Below are positions 37,201 to 47,369 of a DNA stretch of 64,000 nt, one piece after another (position 1 is the stretch's first letter; the number at the start of each line of letters is the position of its first letter). The notes under the pieces were generated by a model. The model saw nothing but the letters and a program-made list of their open reading frames with translations. It was not told where the DNA came from and searched no databases. A program made the translations under genes and the position numbers. Origin of the DNA: Tritrichomonas musculus (lineage: Eukaryota > Parabasalia > Tritrichomonadida > Tritrichomonadidae); assembly GCA_039105265.1 (NCBI GenBank), contig JAPFFF010000002.1, positions 7,812,001 through 7,876,000 of the forward strand. Direction: 5' to 3'.

Positions 37201-37619
37201 TGGTCTACTTTGTATCGTGCAACGCGCATGTCATCGGGATGCCAAACTTGGAACTCTTTCGGCGAGCATGATATGAGCATCTGCTTGGTGGGACACCATG
37301 AAAGAGATTTCATAGAAACCGGAAAACCGTAGCGTGTGATGCCATCGTTGTTCACACAGCGTGAAATGACAACAAAACCGTCGGCTGAAGAGGAGGCAAA
37401 AAAGATGCCGTCTGGGGAGCAGCGAACACAATAAATGGGCGCTTGATGATGCCGCTTTCTGTCAACTATTTCACCTGTATTTGGATTAATAAAAAAAAGC
37501 TCATTGGCACATGCGACTATTAATTGTGAATAATCAATTTTGAAACATAATGTGTATATGGGGCATTTAACTGAAAAGGATTGACTTACATCGAGTTCCC
37601 AAAGTAATTTGGATTTCAT
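34272..37619 (-). CDS. IFT122: IFT122-like intraflagellar transport A protein
   Basis: The 1,115-residue protein has N-terminal WD40 repeats (about 1-550), a TPR-like helical solenoid (about 560-950) and C-terminal Cys pairs. The start, KSKLLWELDVSQ...IYTLCFKIDYSQLIVACANELFFINPNTGEI, runs parallel to human IFT122. The next repeat, YCVRCSPDGIFFASSSADG, matches YCVAYAKDGKRFASGSADK. The C-terminus has CPKCGSG...CSVCG and CNICG...CPICK zinc-ribbon-like pairs. IFT122 is a core subunit of IFT-A, which carries cargo back along the flagellum and helps membrane proteins enter. Length is close to the family's about 1,200. It is divergently transcribed from the CFAP47-like gene. Confidence 0.8.
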   Translation of the reverse strand: MKSKLLWELDVSQSFSVKCPIYTLCFKIDYSQLIVACANELFFINPNTGEIVDRKRHHQAPIYCVRCSPDGIFFASSSADGFVVISRCVNNDGITRYGFPVSMKSLSWCPTKQMLISCSPKEFQVWHPDDMRVARYKVDQTILSSSFSPNGSTFLLSYENGDVNIYDSNNIPTVLQTYKFTFPLTSVSYAFFDNIEYIVTTDLERHVSLFRTSDKALVGKNSLTFEALSALLIDGFFLFSGISGRICLMTSNLSFLGEIESKGDFIWDTAISTSGQLAIGRRDGIVELRSVEFGLSFARYRSNIAYRTNANQITIKNVANSSDENSQSKNLSFLKIVYSIHMNESKILVHFKDSLILFDSKTFEKISEIPGDFEKCEFALSESAIVYSKGKELMFIDSVGAVLYSFTFQSVIRSISSSLDGVIIGCVDGTISIIINKKSHLLVQHDSSVEWIERKENQIAILDKNSRCVIYDSFNSSVLRSIDFSTSFAFNDRVTDLYASSNGSTISVYYKDCQPMNHFVEGNLLAFVENKLIVSNRGAIEVIQATLPYEELIQKKRWDDVCALVVSLESLKSIEKQQAISLNTSNTNLDSDSDIGSDCDYEDYYQDLILDECIKRKSFEIAPLLINRSNKSQSFLFAEILPNSPEAASVYVSSYDEKSGQGDAKMIEESGDSHKALDVYAASGDWDSVLRLASTDSNLARQMADFSFPREYASQEAKILLHYGFSDSAIRVLTNSEDLTNLAKTHVYLGKWIDAISLTRLSPSVSPIVYPKMSQLLFESNLWFEALVCLFVVNDYDIRADTIKKMDNCVTSFNQHKFVTLMNAFNEPEQYWSLLDLSYVYLCLENLMRHSFMLPLSIDDAIDVFFMSHFICARYKVTPIRGVDISDVLVHLLFASSILGLKRWVAFALREVLQLDINENIRRIAQLAALRSKETQPNANFTDLNNVNCRLKCPKCGSGLFSSGKLPLLVCSVCGMKIAFSAFSGRPLPLIYISYNGKKNPVTLIQTEPKGNQEEPELTTEFVSDEFLEKSPPEKFVIQKIKKAAGISPQLWLNPTLSSFHVCNICGALMDEVDYEKSFLENDFCPICKGNESLAEDNQILAALRTFEPDSPILF

Positions 37620-38180
37620 ATTTATAGATTAAAAAAATTGTCTTTTATATAATAAAAAATTGACCTTAGGTTAAAGGTGAAATTTCATAGACGTTTATTA
37701 ATTATGTTTATTTTCATTTTATATAAAATAACCTTTTTAACTCTTAATTTTCTAATTATCTTGAATTTTTACATCTAAAATAATATGATATTAATGTTTA
37801 AATTAACTAATCACATATTTAAAAACAAAATAATAATCTTAACCAAAAACAAGTTCAGTAAAATCAAAAATATGATTATCTATTATAATATTATTTATTT
37901 TAAAACAATAATAAGTGTATGCTAACATTCATTTTTGCAAGATACAATTACAAAATTTTATTTTATTTTTTAAAAGAATCAAACTTTTTCTTAATACATT
38001 CAATTTTCAAAAAATACATTTATTTTTTAATTTTATGCAATAATATTATTAAATAAGAAATAATATATTCATATTATTTTATATTATAATTAATATATTA
38101 ATAAATATATAATTTTAATAATAAAATATTCAAGAAAAACAATTTTAAATTTTCATCATTTTTATTTAAGCATTCAAATA
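37620..38180. other. Divergent AT-rich promoter region
   Basis: 560 bases, nearly all A and T, between the starts of IFT122 and the CFAP47-like gene. No gene is seen. It may serve both flagellar genes. Confidence 0.5.
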
Positions 38181-38185
38181 TCATT
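38181..38185 (+). promoter_or_regulatory. Initiator-like TCATT of the CFAP47-like gene
   Basis: TCATT in ATATCATTAATAAACG, 17 bases upstream of ATG 38202, at the position usual for a trichomonad initiator. Confidence 0.45.
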
Positions 38186-38201
38186 AATAAACGAACATCG
38201 A

Positions 38202-41200
38202 ATGCTTCAATCTGGCTCTCTTTGTGTTGTACCTAAAGCCGTAGTTTTTGAAGATGTTAAACCCGGATGTTCAGAAAGTAAAGAAATATTTGTTCATAAT
38301 ATTGGAAAGAAACCTATTCGTGTTCGTTTTACAATGCCAACAAATCCTTGTTTTGCATTTATCGGAAATACAAGTATGATGACAGCTCCTGGATTAGAAA
38401 TGAAATGTTCTGTGCGTTATTTTGCAATTGCGGGTAAATCAAATTCATGCATTCTTAAGATTCAAACAGCAGATGAATCAATCGATCTTCCAATATCAGC
38501 TTCAATGCCAAAACCACAAATAAAATTCGATGTAGAAAATATAGATATGGGAATAACATCACCAAATCTAAATATAAAAAAATTATTCAATATCGCTAAT
38601 TACGGTAATAAAGAATGTTCGATTTCATTATCTACAAATAATGAAAAATTAAAAGTTGAACCAAAATCAATTAGACTCCAGTCAAACGAAGAACAAGAAT
38701 TACAATTAACATTTTCTGCATCAGTTCCAGGGAATTATGATTTTATCGTAAATGCTAAAGCAAAAGAAGAAAAAATTGTTATTCAACCAGTTAAAGTAAC
38801 AGTCAAAGTTATTGACCATGAAGTTGTTATGATGTACGAAGATAAAGAAATTAATGAGATCAATTTTGGTCATATTTATTTTAGCCAACGCCGTGTTTTA
38901 CAAATTACAATCAAAAATAAATGTGCAACAACACGATCTTTTATTTTATTACCTCCTCACGAACCTTCGAATATCAATTCAATTTCACGCGCACCATCAA
39001 CATTTGACGATCCTGATATTATCTTCACAGCTGTTCCATGTGAAGGTGTATTAAAACCTTTTTCTTCAACAGTTGTTTCTTTTATTTTTGGACCACCATC
39101 ATTAACAGAAATTGGCGAGTCTGATCAAATGTTTAACCATTTATCAACATTAAAAGTAGTTGAAACCAAACAGACTTTTGATTTTCAATTAACAGGAATT
39201 GCTATTTCTCCCGACTTTTTAATTAATCAAGTTGATTTCAATTTTGGCCGTCAAATTGTACGAACTAAGAAATCAAAATCGTTAATAATTGAAAATAGAT
39301 CTCAATTTCTTCCGATTTCCTTTAATATAAAAGAAGTTGCCCAATTCAGATTTATTCCTCATACTGGTACAATCAAACCAAAAGAAAAGAAAGAAATATC
39401 TGTTACTTTCTTTCCCCACAACCTTGGTGATTTCGAACTTTCGACGACAGTCGATATTTCAAGAGGTTTAGCAAAACGAAAATTAAATCTAACCGGCGTT
39501 TCAGTAGCGAAAGACCTCGAAAACAAAAAATTCAAAAGAGTTCCAATATACGAAACAGACAAAACCGCAAATTTCAATGTTCTTCACCCATCGAATGAGT
39601 ATGGGATGAGCATTGATGAAATTCGTCGGAAAAAAGAATTGAGAGATGAATTTGACGGTTATTTGACAACTTCTGCCAGAAAACGCGAAGAAGCACAGAA
39701 GAAGAAAGAAGCATTAAGAAAAGCAAACAAGGATTCAAATCGTCCTTTAAATGGTGTCGATTTTAAAGATTACATCATGTCACAACTTAAGAAAAATATT
39801 CCCGATGCTGACGAAGATCCAGTCAATCTTGGACTTGAGCATTGCGCTGGGATGAAGCCTCCTGATCCACCCTTGTTGAAAGGAGGAAACAATTTTGTTG
39901 TCTCCGATCCATCGAAGATGGGACTTCTGTCAACGAAGCTTGGCACAATTCCGCCGATCAAAAAAACGGATTTCAATGATAAAATAATGATTCCAACGAA
40001 GTACAAACCGAAGCCAACAACTTCCCCAGAGCAAGATGAATGCTGCAAGGCTCTTGATCCGGTCAGATTGATGAAGATTGCTGCATCTCATCAGACAATC
40101 AATTTCGGCATTGTCTCTGTTTATTCGACTGAAAAGAGGTCGTTTGAAATCACAAATTCGTTAAATCAGCACATTTTAGTGACACTGAAAATTGAGGATG
40201 AAGAATTGAAACAGAGTTCGCCTCTTAGCCAGGTTGTTCCTCCTCAGCAGACCGCCGGATTTGATATAACGTTGTATGGCACAAAGCCACAGAACTTTTT
40301 GAAGCAAATTGTTTACATGATCAATGAAAATCACGAGTTTTCAGTTAACATTGCAGCTCAAATTGTGACAATCGATGTTCGCTTATCGAAGGAGACAATT
40401 AATTTCAAATTCCCAGAGAATGTTGTTGAAACATCTGTAACAGAATCACTAACTCTATATAACAAAAGCAATTCTGTTGTCCATTTCAACTGGACTCACT
40501 TTAATGCCGTCTTTTCTGTCAATTATGAGTCTGGCACAATTCAGCCAAATTGCTCCCAGGCATGCGAAATAAAGTACCATCCGGGAACAGAAGCACATTC
40601 AGAAATAACAGCTGTTTTAAACGTTGTCGGCGGCTCTCAGAGAAGTCTCAAGCTAATTGGCGACATGGGAAAGCCAAAGCTTAGCCTCGAAAAGAAACAG
40701 ATTTCTTTTGGAATTGTCCCGCTAGAGAAGCCCAGAGACGTGTATGTCAAACTGAAAAATAACTCGCACGATCCGGCCATTTATTCAATTATCAATCCAA
40801 ACGAAGACGTTCTCACGATTTATCCAATGATTGGAAAGATAAAGCCGGGCGAGAATCAATTGTTACAAGTCTCTGTCTTATTCAATTCTCCAACTGTTTT
40901 CCAATCAAAAGTTTCTGTTGTGATTTGCGGAGCATCGCCAATTTCATTCTTAGTAACAGCAACAGCAGAAATGCCAAATGTCGAGGTTTCTTACTCAGAT
41001 CTCGATTTTGGACAACTTTACATCGGAAGCTCTTCGTCAAGACAGATCTCAATAAAGAATTCAAGCAAGACGCCTGCAGTTTTCCTTCTTGATTTGTCAG
41101 AGCATCCGAGCTTTCATCTCGAGTTCCCGTCTCATTTGGGGATTCGCGAGCCGACTGAAAATGGAAATTCAGTGATGCTTGTCACATCATCTGAATCGTC

Positions 41201-44200
41201 AAATGACAACGTTTCATCAAACGCTAGCAAGCTGACATCCACCGAGCTAACGGGATGCTCAACTTCATCTTTGCAATCACAAGAAAGTGATGATTATACA
41301 CACAGTTACACTTACAAAATCACCGTTGTTCCGGACAACACTGTCGATGTCTACTTAGTTTTCCAGCCGAAAAAAGTTGGGAAATATTCTTTTGAATTGC
41401 CAATTTCGCTTCTTTATGTTCCTGAATCAAGCAAGAAAAGCGCAATCAAAAGCCCGCAGCAATTGGTTAAAGGAGAGTCCATTCACGCACCAATTTTGCC
41501 ATCAGATTCAGTGATTGATTTTGGAATATCGCCAATTTACGATAAAGACAATCCAAATTCGTGTTTTACAACACGACAACTCGTTCTTAAAAACGAGTCG
41601 GAGATTCCAGTCAATTTTCACTTTGATACTGATTATGGCGGAACATCTGAAACATTCATTATTAAGCCCGTTAGAGGAAGAATTGACTACAGCAAAACAA
41701 TGTCAATTCTGATCACTTTCAAGCCACTTGTTTCATCGCCATATAGCAAATATCTTCCTTTGTACGTCAACACAGATAAAGGCGAGTCTTTGATTTCAAA
41801 AATTCAACTCGTTGGCGTCGGCACATCACGAAAATTCAAGACATCAACGGACTCGGTTTGCTTCATGGCAGTTCCGCTTGGCGTTAAAATTGAGAAAACG
41901 ATAGATGTCATAAATACCAGCTATAACATAACAATATTAAAAGTAACCGCCGCTGTTAGTGAAAAAGCATTTCCGATCTCTTTTCATTTTCCAAAAGGAA
42001 ACAGATTCACTTACACTGTGCCAAAATTGCCACTAACGATATCATTCCAATCCAACAGTCCTGTCAATTTCACGACAACTGCTGCTATTCTTGATACAGA
42101 AGGGAACACTTACAGCTTCAGTATCTCAGCTGCAACGGATAATTCGATCTTTACTTTGTATCCTTTTCTGTCTTTCGGCAATTACAATGTACAAACTCAA
42201 GGAAAAGGAGGGCCAATCATTGCCTCTTTGAATAATCCAAATATTGAAAGCGACTTTTTATCAACCTTTTTGTCAGCAAGCGATATATCGCAAGTTGAGC
42301 ATATTAAGCCACAAACGACGCCTTTGATGACAAGTTTTCTTGTCAACTTCTTAAACACGCTCGTTTTCACATCTACAAAAATCAACAGCATTCCTGGCGA
42401 TTTCATAAATGATGGCGGAAATCTTGTTGCTGAAATGATTTCGAATTTATCTGAAAGGACGTTTTCATTTCAGAATTTTCAATTGTCGAATTCGATTCTA
42501 GGCGCCTCGAAGACAACCATAGATAACAATATGTCAACATTAACGACGACTCCTGCTTCTTCACGAATGAAAAACATGGTTCATTATTTGATGTCTCAAG
42601 GAGCATTTCTTTCAAACATCAGGCCTGAGTTTTTGCTGACAAAAAACGAATTTTTAGATGTTGTCAGAATCCAGATTACAAAGAAGCTTCTTGGCATTGA
42701 TTATTACGGAGCGCCTCCCATTTCATCATTTGATTCTGATTTGATGGACGAGTTTACTTCTTCACAATCGTTCAGTGCTGCATTACTTCCGAGATTGAAA
42801 ATAGCTGAGCATTTGTTCCCATCAATAAGTCTAGAAAGCTGGACCACCGTAATACTGCAAGTTATCAAGTTGTACATGTTTAATAAGATATCGATTGATA
42901 GCTTCCTTTCAACCGCTGGAACTCAAGAAGCACTTAAAAAACTAAGAGAAAAAGTTCGTTCTGATGTTTATTCTGAAATAAACAGATCTACAAAAAGCTT
43001 GCTAACGTCGAACATTTTTAGTCCTGTTGAATCGATGCTCCTTAAATGGTCATCTCTTTATTACTGCATAATGAATCCGAATGATGTAAAAGTTTTCCTT
43101 GATTTCAAAGACTTGAGAGATCCACTTGTTTTTCTAGCTCTTTTCCAAGCCCATCTTTCAGAGTCAAAGAGCATCGACATCGTAATGAATCCCAAAAAAG
43201 TTGAAGATCACGAGAAAAACATGAAGAAAATTACAGATTTTATGAACCAAGTTCATATCAATTATTGTCCTTCAACAAAAGAAATTCTTGAAGGAAATAA
43301 TTGCATGATTGCCTTAATAATTGCTTTGTTGTATGAAACACTTCCTCACTTCATACCATCATCATCTTTGAACTTCAACATTCCTCTTTGCTCACGGAAA
43401 ATACAAACAGTATCAATCACGAATCCTTCTCGATATGAAATAACGTACAATGCATCAATTCAAGGGGCTTCAAACTTTTCTTTAATTCGAAATTCAATCA
43501 AGATCGGAGCAAATGAAACTGCTGGATTTGAAGTTCAATACATAGCTCGTAAGCATACAACTGAGAGAGCAACTTTGATACTAACTCCGAATAAGCCGAA
43601 AATGAACGATCTTTCGGATGTTAAAAATCAGCCTCAAACAACACGAAATGCAACTTCAAAGCTTTCGAAACCTTCAAAAAGCAGCCTTTCAAACCAAATT
43701 AAAAGACCGAATTCAGCACGATCAGCATCCACTGTTGATGCGTCAACTTTTGCTTCAACAATTGTTGTTAATTTGACTGCATCAACAGTAATCAAGGGTC
43801 CATTTAAATCAATTGAAGTTGAAGGACCTTTGTATCAGCCATCCAAAACAACAATTAGCATTGAAAACGCGCCAAAAATTCCTGGCAAGTTTCGTTTGTA
43901 TTCCCGCTATTTTCACATTAGCGATGAAAATGGCCAACACATTGGTGAAAATGTTCCGCTATCAAAGCAAATAAGCAACTTCCTCGAAGATCCGCTTGCT
44001 GAGCCGTCTTTCATAACAGCAACGTCTAAATTTGCACAAACAGTTCAACAACATCAAGCGTTTTTGTTTTCGACCAAAGAAATTGAATTCAAAGATGATT
44101 CAACTCCTGCAAAGGTCGATCTTGAATTTGTCCCAATTTCTCTTGGAACTTACAGATGCCTTGTTCTCTTTTACAACGATTACTTGGGCGAGTTTATATA

Positions 44201-46904
44201 CGAAATTGTTGGCATTGCCAATTTGCCGAATGAAATTGAGACGAATCTCAAATACAAGATTGAATCAGATCAATCAAAAACATCAAATCTCAACTTTGAC
44301 ATTGTTAACAAAACGTTCTTCTTTGCGATGTCATATTCAATATGCAAGCAAGTAGCACTGACATCATATGTTTCAGAAAGCAAATTTAAAGATCTATTGA
44401 ATTTTCATATACGTGAAATTCAATCGAATTTCCTCAAATTATTTGTGTCAATTGAATATAAAGTCACTTGTTCAGCGCCTCAATATTTCTCAGCACCATC
44501 GCCATTCTTGGTTGATGCGCATCATGCTGCCCTTCCGCTCACATTTTCACCAAAACAGCCAGGCGATTATCATTGCAGAGTCGTGCTTATATCCGATTAC
44601 GATGCACGCGTCTTCGTTGTCACTGGCCAAGCTCTACTGGCAACAAAAACTCTCTTGATTGAAATGAACACCGTCTGCGGAAGACTCATGACTCAGAATC
44701 TTCCAATAATGAATCCAAGCGATGCTTTGTGGCACTTCAAGACGCATCTTCGCGGCGATGAAGGCTACTCGGTGATTGGAAGGTTTGATGTCTCTCCGCA
44801 TTCAACTTTTCAATTGCCGCTTCAATTCATTTCAAAGGACAAAGGACTTTACAACGCATTGTTGACTGTGACCAACTACACGAAAGAGACGTCAGTTAAG
44901 TACAACATTTCATCGAATGTTGAAGATGCTCCTGCTGAAAACAAATTCACACTGAAAGGCAAAGCGAAAGAGAACCTTCATTATTCATTCCAAGTGGCTC
45001 CGTTCATTGAAAATGGAATTGTCAATGTTACTTCCACAATTCCAATTCTATCTTTTAACGACAAACTTGAATTTTCTGAGGATTTTCCATCTCCTACGTT
45101 TTCGTTTGACGCCTATGCTGTTCGGAATGGATTTGCAGCTGGAATGATCACTTTTCATGATCCGCACTCTTATCGTTCAGTGTTTTACATTGTCGAGATT
45201 TCTTTTGATTCGCCAGATCCGGAAGAAACGATAGAAGTGAAGACGACATCTCGGCAATCAGTGACCATAAAGATACCTGTTCATAATCCTTCATCTGAGT
45301 GCGTTGTTTTTGACGTTTTGTTCACCGAGGAAGATTTCTTTGGCGACAAAACAATCGAAATTAATCCAAATGAAACCAAAGTTTATGAATTGGTTTTCTC
45401 TCCTTTGCGATCAATGGAAAGGACATCTTACATTTCATTTCTTAACGATGATCAAGGCGAGTTTGTCTATGAATTGTCTTTGAAATCAGAGCCGCCTGGA
45501 GTGAACGCTCTCGCACCACTCTCAACTCCGATTGGCAAGCACCAATCAACAACAATCGCCATTGAAAATCCACTCGACAAGAAAGTTCTCTTCAAAGTCG
45601 AGAACGAAAACCCGAACAACTTCCAAGTCGTTTCAAATCAGATCATTTCAATCAATGCGAAAGAGAAGAAGTCAATCGAAGTTCGCTATCTTCCATCATC
45701 AATCGGCAAGACCGAAACGACTGTCATTTCGTTTGTTTCGCGAGAAGCTGGCGAATGGCACTACAAACTTAGCGGCGTTGGAAAACCACCACAGCCGCTT
45801 TCGCCGATCATTCTTGAGTCCAAATTGTACGAGCCAGCGTCAGCTTCGATTACCTTTTCGAATCCATTTCCGTTTCTTGCCAAGTTTGAGGCTTCAATTG
45901 CCACAGATTCGCAAGGAACTTTTTCTTTCTTGAGCAAGAAGAGCGTCTTCACGTTGCCAAATTACGGCGATGAATATTCAATTGCAATTTCGTTCATGCC
46001 GAAAGTTGAAAACCAATTCAATGCAAATGTGATTGTTCGTTTGATATCGCTCGAAAACGACATCGCATGGACCTTTCCCTTGATTGGAACAACAATCGCT
46101 GAGCGCACAAAGCATCCCGAATTGAAAGGGGAAGCAAACACGATAATTGAAGGAAAGTTCGAGCTTCCTCTCGTTGCTGAGAGTGAAAAGTGCAATTTCA
46201 ACGAGTACAAATTGGCAGTTGGTTATCCAAGCGGTTACGACTGGCTGTCAAAAATACTCACTGTTCGGCCGATAGAAGTGATAAGCAAAAACAATTCGCC
46301 TTGTCTTATTGTCCTTGGAGTGATCAAGCCGTTGAGGCCGATTGAAAAGACTGTTTCTTTGGACGTCACAAATCCACTGAATCAAACGTGGCACTTCACA
46401 ATCGATCTCAAAATTAGGAAAGGCAAAATCATGAATAAAATTGTCATGGAGTCCAATTTGAAGATACCTTCAGCCAAGAGAATCGAAGTTGATCAAGTAT
46501 TTCCCGTTAGAACAGCTTTTCACGTTTATTTCGCAGTTGGAAGTTCAACTGAGTTTTCAGTGTCACCATCGCAAGGATACATCGAGCCTTCCCTCGAGGA
46601 GACACGTCAACTTCCATTCGACGTCATCTTTTGTCCTCAAGTTTATGGAAAGCTTCTTCGTGGACTGCTCGTTATCGACATGCTTGAGCAGCAGATCTTG
46701 GTGGAAGTGTTCGGCAAGGTTCCCGATTACGTTCCTCCTGTGATTAAGACCGGAAGAATTGACACAACAATGCCCGCAAGCGCCAGGAGATTCGCTGAAG
46801 CAAGAAGCGAAATGAAAAAGAGAAATATCATCAAAGAAAATATTGAAAGCGTAAGAACACCAAGATCTGGATTAAGAGTTAAACAAGTTCCTAGGAAAGA
46901 ATAA
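38202..46904 (+). CDS. CFAP47: CFAP47-like giant ASH/MSP-domain protein of the axonemal central apparatus
   Basis: The 2,900-residue protein consists of many immunoglobulin-like ASH/MSP (HYDIN-type) domains, seen as repeated patterns such as IDFGISPIYDK, FNFGRQIVRTKKSKSL, NFGIVSVYSTEKRSFEITN and SFGIVPLEKPRDVYVKLKN. A helical insert, about residues 480-620, has a basic coiled coil (KREEAQKKKEALRKANKDS). A calponin-homology-like segment lies at about 1,550-1,710 (ILEGNNCMIALIIALLYETLPHF). ASH repeats plus a central CH domain at this length fit CFAP47 better than HYDIN, which is far longer. CFAP47 is a central-pair projection protein needed for flagellar beating. The tail is basic. The first kilobase is AT-rich. 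Confidence 0.65.
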   Translation: MLQSGSLCVVPKAVVFEDVKPGCSESKEIFVHNIGKKPIRVRFTMPTNPCFAFIGNTSMMTAPGLEMKCSVRYFAIAGKSNSCILKIQTADESIDLPISASMPKPQIKFDVENIDMGITSPNLNIKKLFNIANYGNKECSISLSTNNEKLKVEPKSIRLQSNEEQELQLTFSASVPGNYDFIVNAKAKEEKIVIQPVKVTVKVIDHEVVMMYEDKEINEINFGHIYFSQRRVLQITIKNKCATTRSFILLPPHEPSNINSISRAPSTFDDPDIIFTAVPCEGVLKPFSSTVVSFIFGPPSLTEIGESDQMFNHLSTLKVVETKQTFDFQLTGIAISPDFLINQVDFNFGRQIVRTKKSKSLIIENRSQFLPISFNIKEVAQFRFIPHTGTIKPKEKKEISVTFFPHNLGDFELSTTVDISRGLAKRKLNLTGVSVAKDLENKKFKRVPIYETDKTANFNVLHPSNEYGMSIDEIRRKKELRDEFDGYLTTSARKREEAQKKKEALRKANKDSNRPLNGVDFKDYIMSQLKKNIPDADEDPVNLGLEHCAGMKPPDPPLLKGGNNFVVSDPSKMGLLSTKLGTIPPIKKTDFNDKIMIPTKYKPKPTTSPEQDECCKALDPVRLMKIAASHQTINFGIVSVYSTEKRSFEITNSLNQHILVTLKIEDEELKQSSPLSQVVPPQQTAGFDITLYGTKPQNFLKQIVYMINENHEFSVNIAAQIVTIDVRLSKETINFKFPENVVETSVTESLTLYNKSNSVVHFNWTHFNAVFSVNYESGTIQPNCSQACEIKYHPGTEAHSEITAVLNVVGGSQRSLKLIGDMGKPKLSLEKKQISFGIVPLEKPRDVYVKLKNNSHDPAIYSIINPNEDVLTIYPMIGKIKPGENQLLQVSVLFNSPTVFQSKVSVVICGASPISFLVTATAEMPNVEVSYSDLDFGQLYIGSSSSRQISIKNSSKTPAVFLLDLSEHPSFHLEFPSHLGIREPTENGNSVMLVTSSESSNDNVSSNASKLTSTELTGCSTSSLQSQESDDYTHSYTYKITVVPDNTVDVYLVFQPKKVGKYSFELPISLLYVPESSKKSAIKSPQQLVKGESIHAPILPSDSVIDFGISPIYDKDNPNSCFTTRQLVLKNESEIPVNFHFDTDYGGTSETFIIKPVRGRIDYSKTMSILITFKPLVSSPYSKYLPLYVNTDKGESLISKIQLVGVGTSRKFKTSTDSVCFMAVPLGVKIEKTIDVINTSYNITILKVTAAVSEKAFPISFHFPKGNRFTYTVPKLPLTISFQSNSPVNFTTTAAILDTEGNTYSFSISAATDNSIFTLYPFLSFGNYNVQTQGKGGPIIASLNNPNIESDFLSTFLSASDISQVEHIKPQTTPLMTSFLVNFLNTLVFTSTKINSIPGDFINDGGNLVAEMISNLSERTFSFQNFQLSNSILGASKTTIDNNMSTLTTTPASSRMKNMVHYLMSQGAFLSNIRPEFLLTKNEFLDVVRIQITKKLLGIDYYGAPPISSFDSDLMDEFTSSQSFSAALLPRLKIAEHLFPSISLESWTTVILQVIKLYMFNKISIDSFLSTAGTQEALKKLREKVRSDVYSEINRSTKSLLTSNIFSPVESMLLKWSSLYYCIMNPNDVKVFLDFKDLRDPLVFLALFQAHLSESKSIDIVMNPKKVEDHEKNMKKITDFMNQVHINYCPSTKEILEGNNCMIALIIALLYETLPHFIPSSSLNFNIPLCSRKIQTVSITNPSRYEITYNASIQGASNFSLIRNSIKIGANETAGFEVQYIARKHTTERATLILTPNKPKMNDLSDVKNQPQTTRNATSKLSKPSKSSLSNQIKRPNSARSASTVDASTFASTIVVNLTASTVIKGPFKSIEVEGPLYQPSKTTISIENAPKIPGKFRLYSRYFHISDENGQHIGENVPLSKQISNFLEDPLAEPSFITATSKFAQTVQQHQAFLFSTKEIEFKDDSTPAKVDLEFVPISLGTYRCLVLFYNDYLGEFIYEIVGIANLPNEIETNLKYKIESDQSKTSNLNFDIVNKTFFFAMSYSICKQVALTSYVSESKFKDLLNFHIREIQSNFLKLFVSIEYKVTCSAPQYFSAPSPFLVDAHHAALPLTFSPKQPGDYHCRVVLISDYDARVFVVTGQALLATKTLLIEMNTVCGRLMTQNLPIMNPSDALWHFKTHLRGDEGYSVIGRFDVSPHSTFQLPLQFISKDKGLYNALLTVTNYTKETSVKYNISSNVEDAPAENKFTLKGKAKENLHYSFQVAPFIENGIVNVTSTIPILSFNDKLEFSEDFPSPTFSFDAYAVRNGFAAGMITFHDPHSYRSVFYIVEISFDSPDPEETIEVKTTSRQSVTIKIPVHNPSSECVVFDVLFTEEDFFGDKTIEINPNETKVYELVFSPLRSMERTSYISFLNDDQGEFVYELSLKSEPPGVNALAPLSTPIGKHQSTTIAIENPLDKKVLFKVENENPNNFQVVSNQIISINAKEKKSIEVRYLPSSIGKTETTVISFVSREAGEWHYKLSGVGKPPQPLSPIILESKLYEPASASITFSNPFPFLAKFEASIATDSQGTFSFLSKKSVFTLPNYGDEYSIAISFMPKVENQFNANVIVRLISLENDIAWTFPLIGTTIAERTKHPELKGEANTIIEGKFELPLVAESEKCNFNEYKLAVGYPSGYDWLSKILTVRPIEVISKNNSPCLIVLGVIKPLRPIEKTVSLDVTNPLNQTWHFTIDLKIRKGKIMNKIVMESNLKIPSAKRIEVDQVFPVRTAFHVYFAVGSSTEFSVSPSQGYIEPSLEETRQLPFDVIFCPQVYGKLLRGLLVIDMLEQQILVEVFGKVPDYVPPVIKTGRIDTTMPASARRFAEARSEMKKRNIIKENIESVRTPRSGLRVKQVPRKE

Positions 46905-47369
46905 TATTTGAGTAATAGTTATTTGTATTGTATATTATTTATAAATTGTTATTAAGTAAAAAATGTTTTTTAGTATTATATTATCATTTATATTTCATTA
47001 CTTTTATCAGTTATGATGTTTTGTAGCACTTTCTAAGTTTTTAAAAGTAAAAATAATTTAATAATATTTTTTTTATTTATTAATATTACATCAAATTTCA
47101 TTATTTACATTTTTTTCATTCTATATTTAAATGATATTTCAAATTATTTATTGTTTTTTAAAAAAATATCAAATTTCATAATATTCATAAAGTTAACTTT
47201 CCACATTAAAAAAACAAAAATAGGTAATTTAATTTATTTGAAATCTATAAAAAGAATAGTATTAAGGTTTCCTCATTTTATTCAAAAATGAAACTCAATC
47301 ATTTAAAAAAAAAAATATAACAAACCAAGCTTTATAGTTTGGCTAAAAATTTATCCCAATACATTTTAT
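46905..47369. other. AT-rich convergent spacer
   Basis: Spacer between the 3' ends of the CFAP47-like and Cdc20-like genes. Only A/T-rich sequence is seen. Confidence 0.55.
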
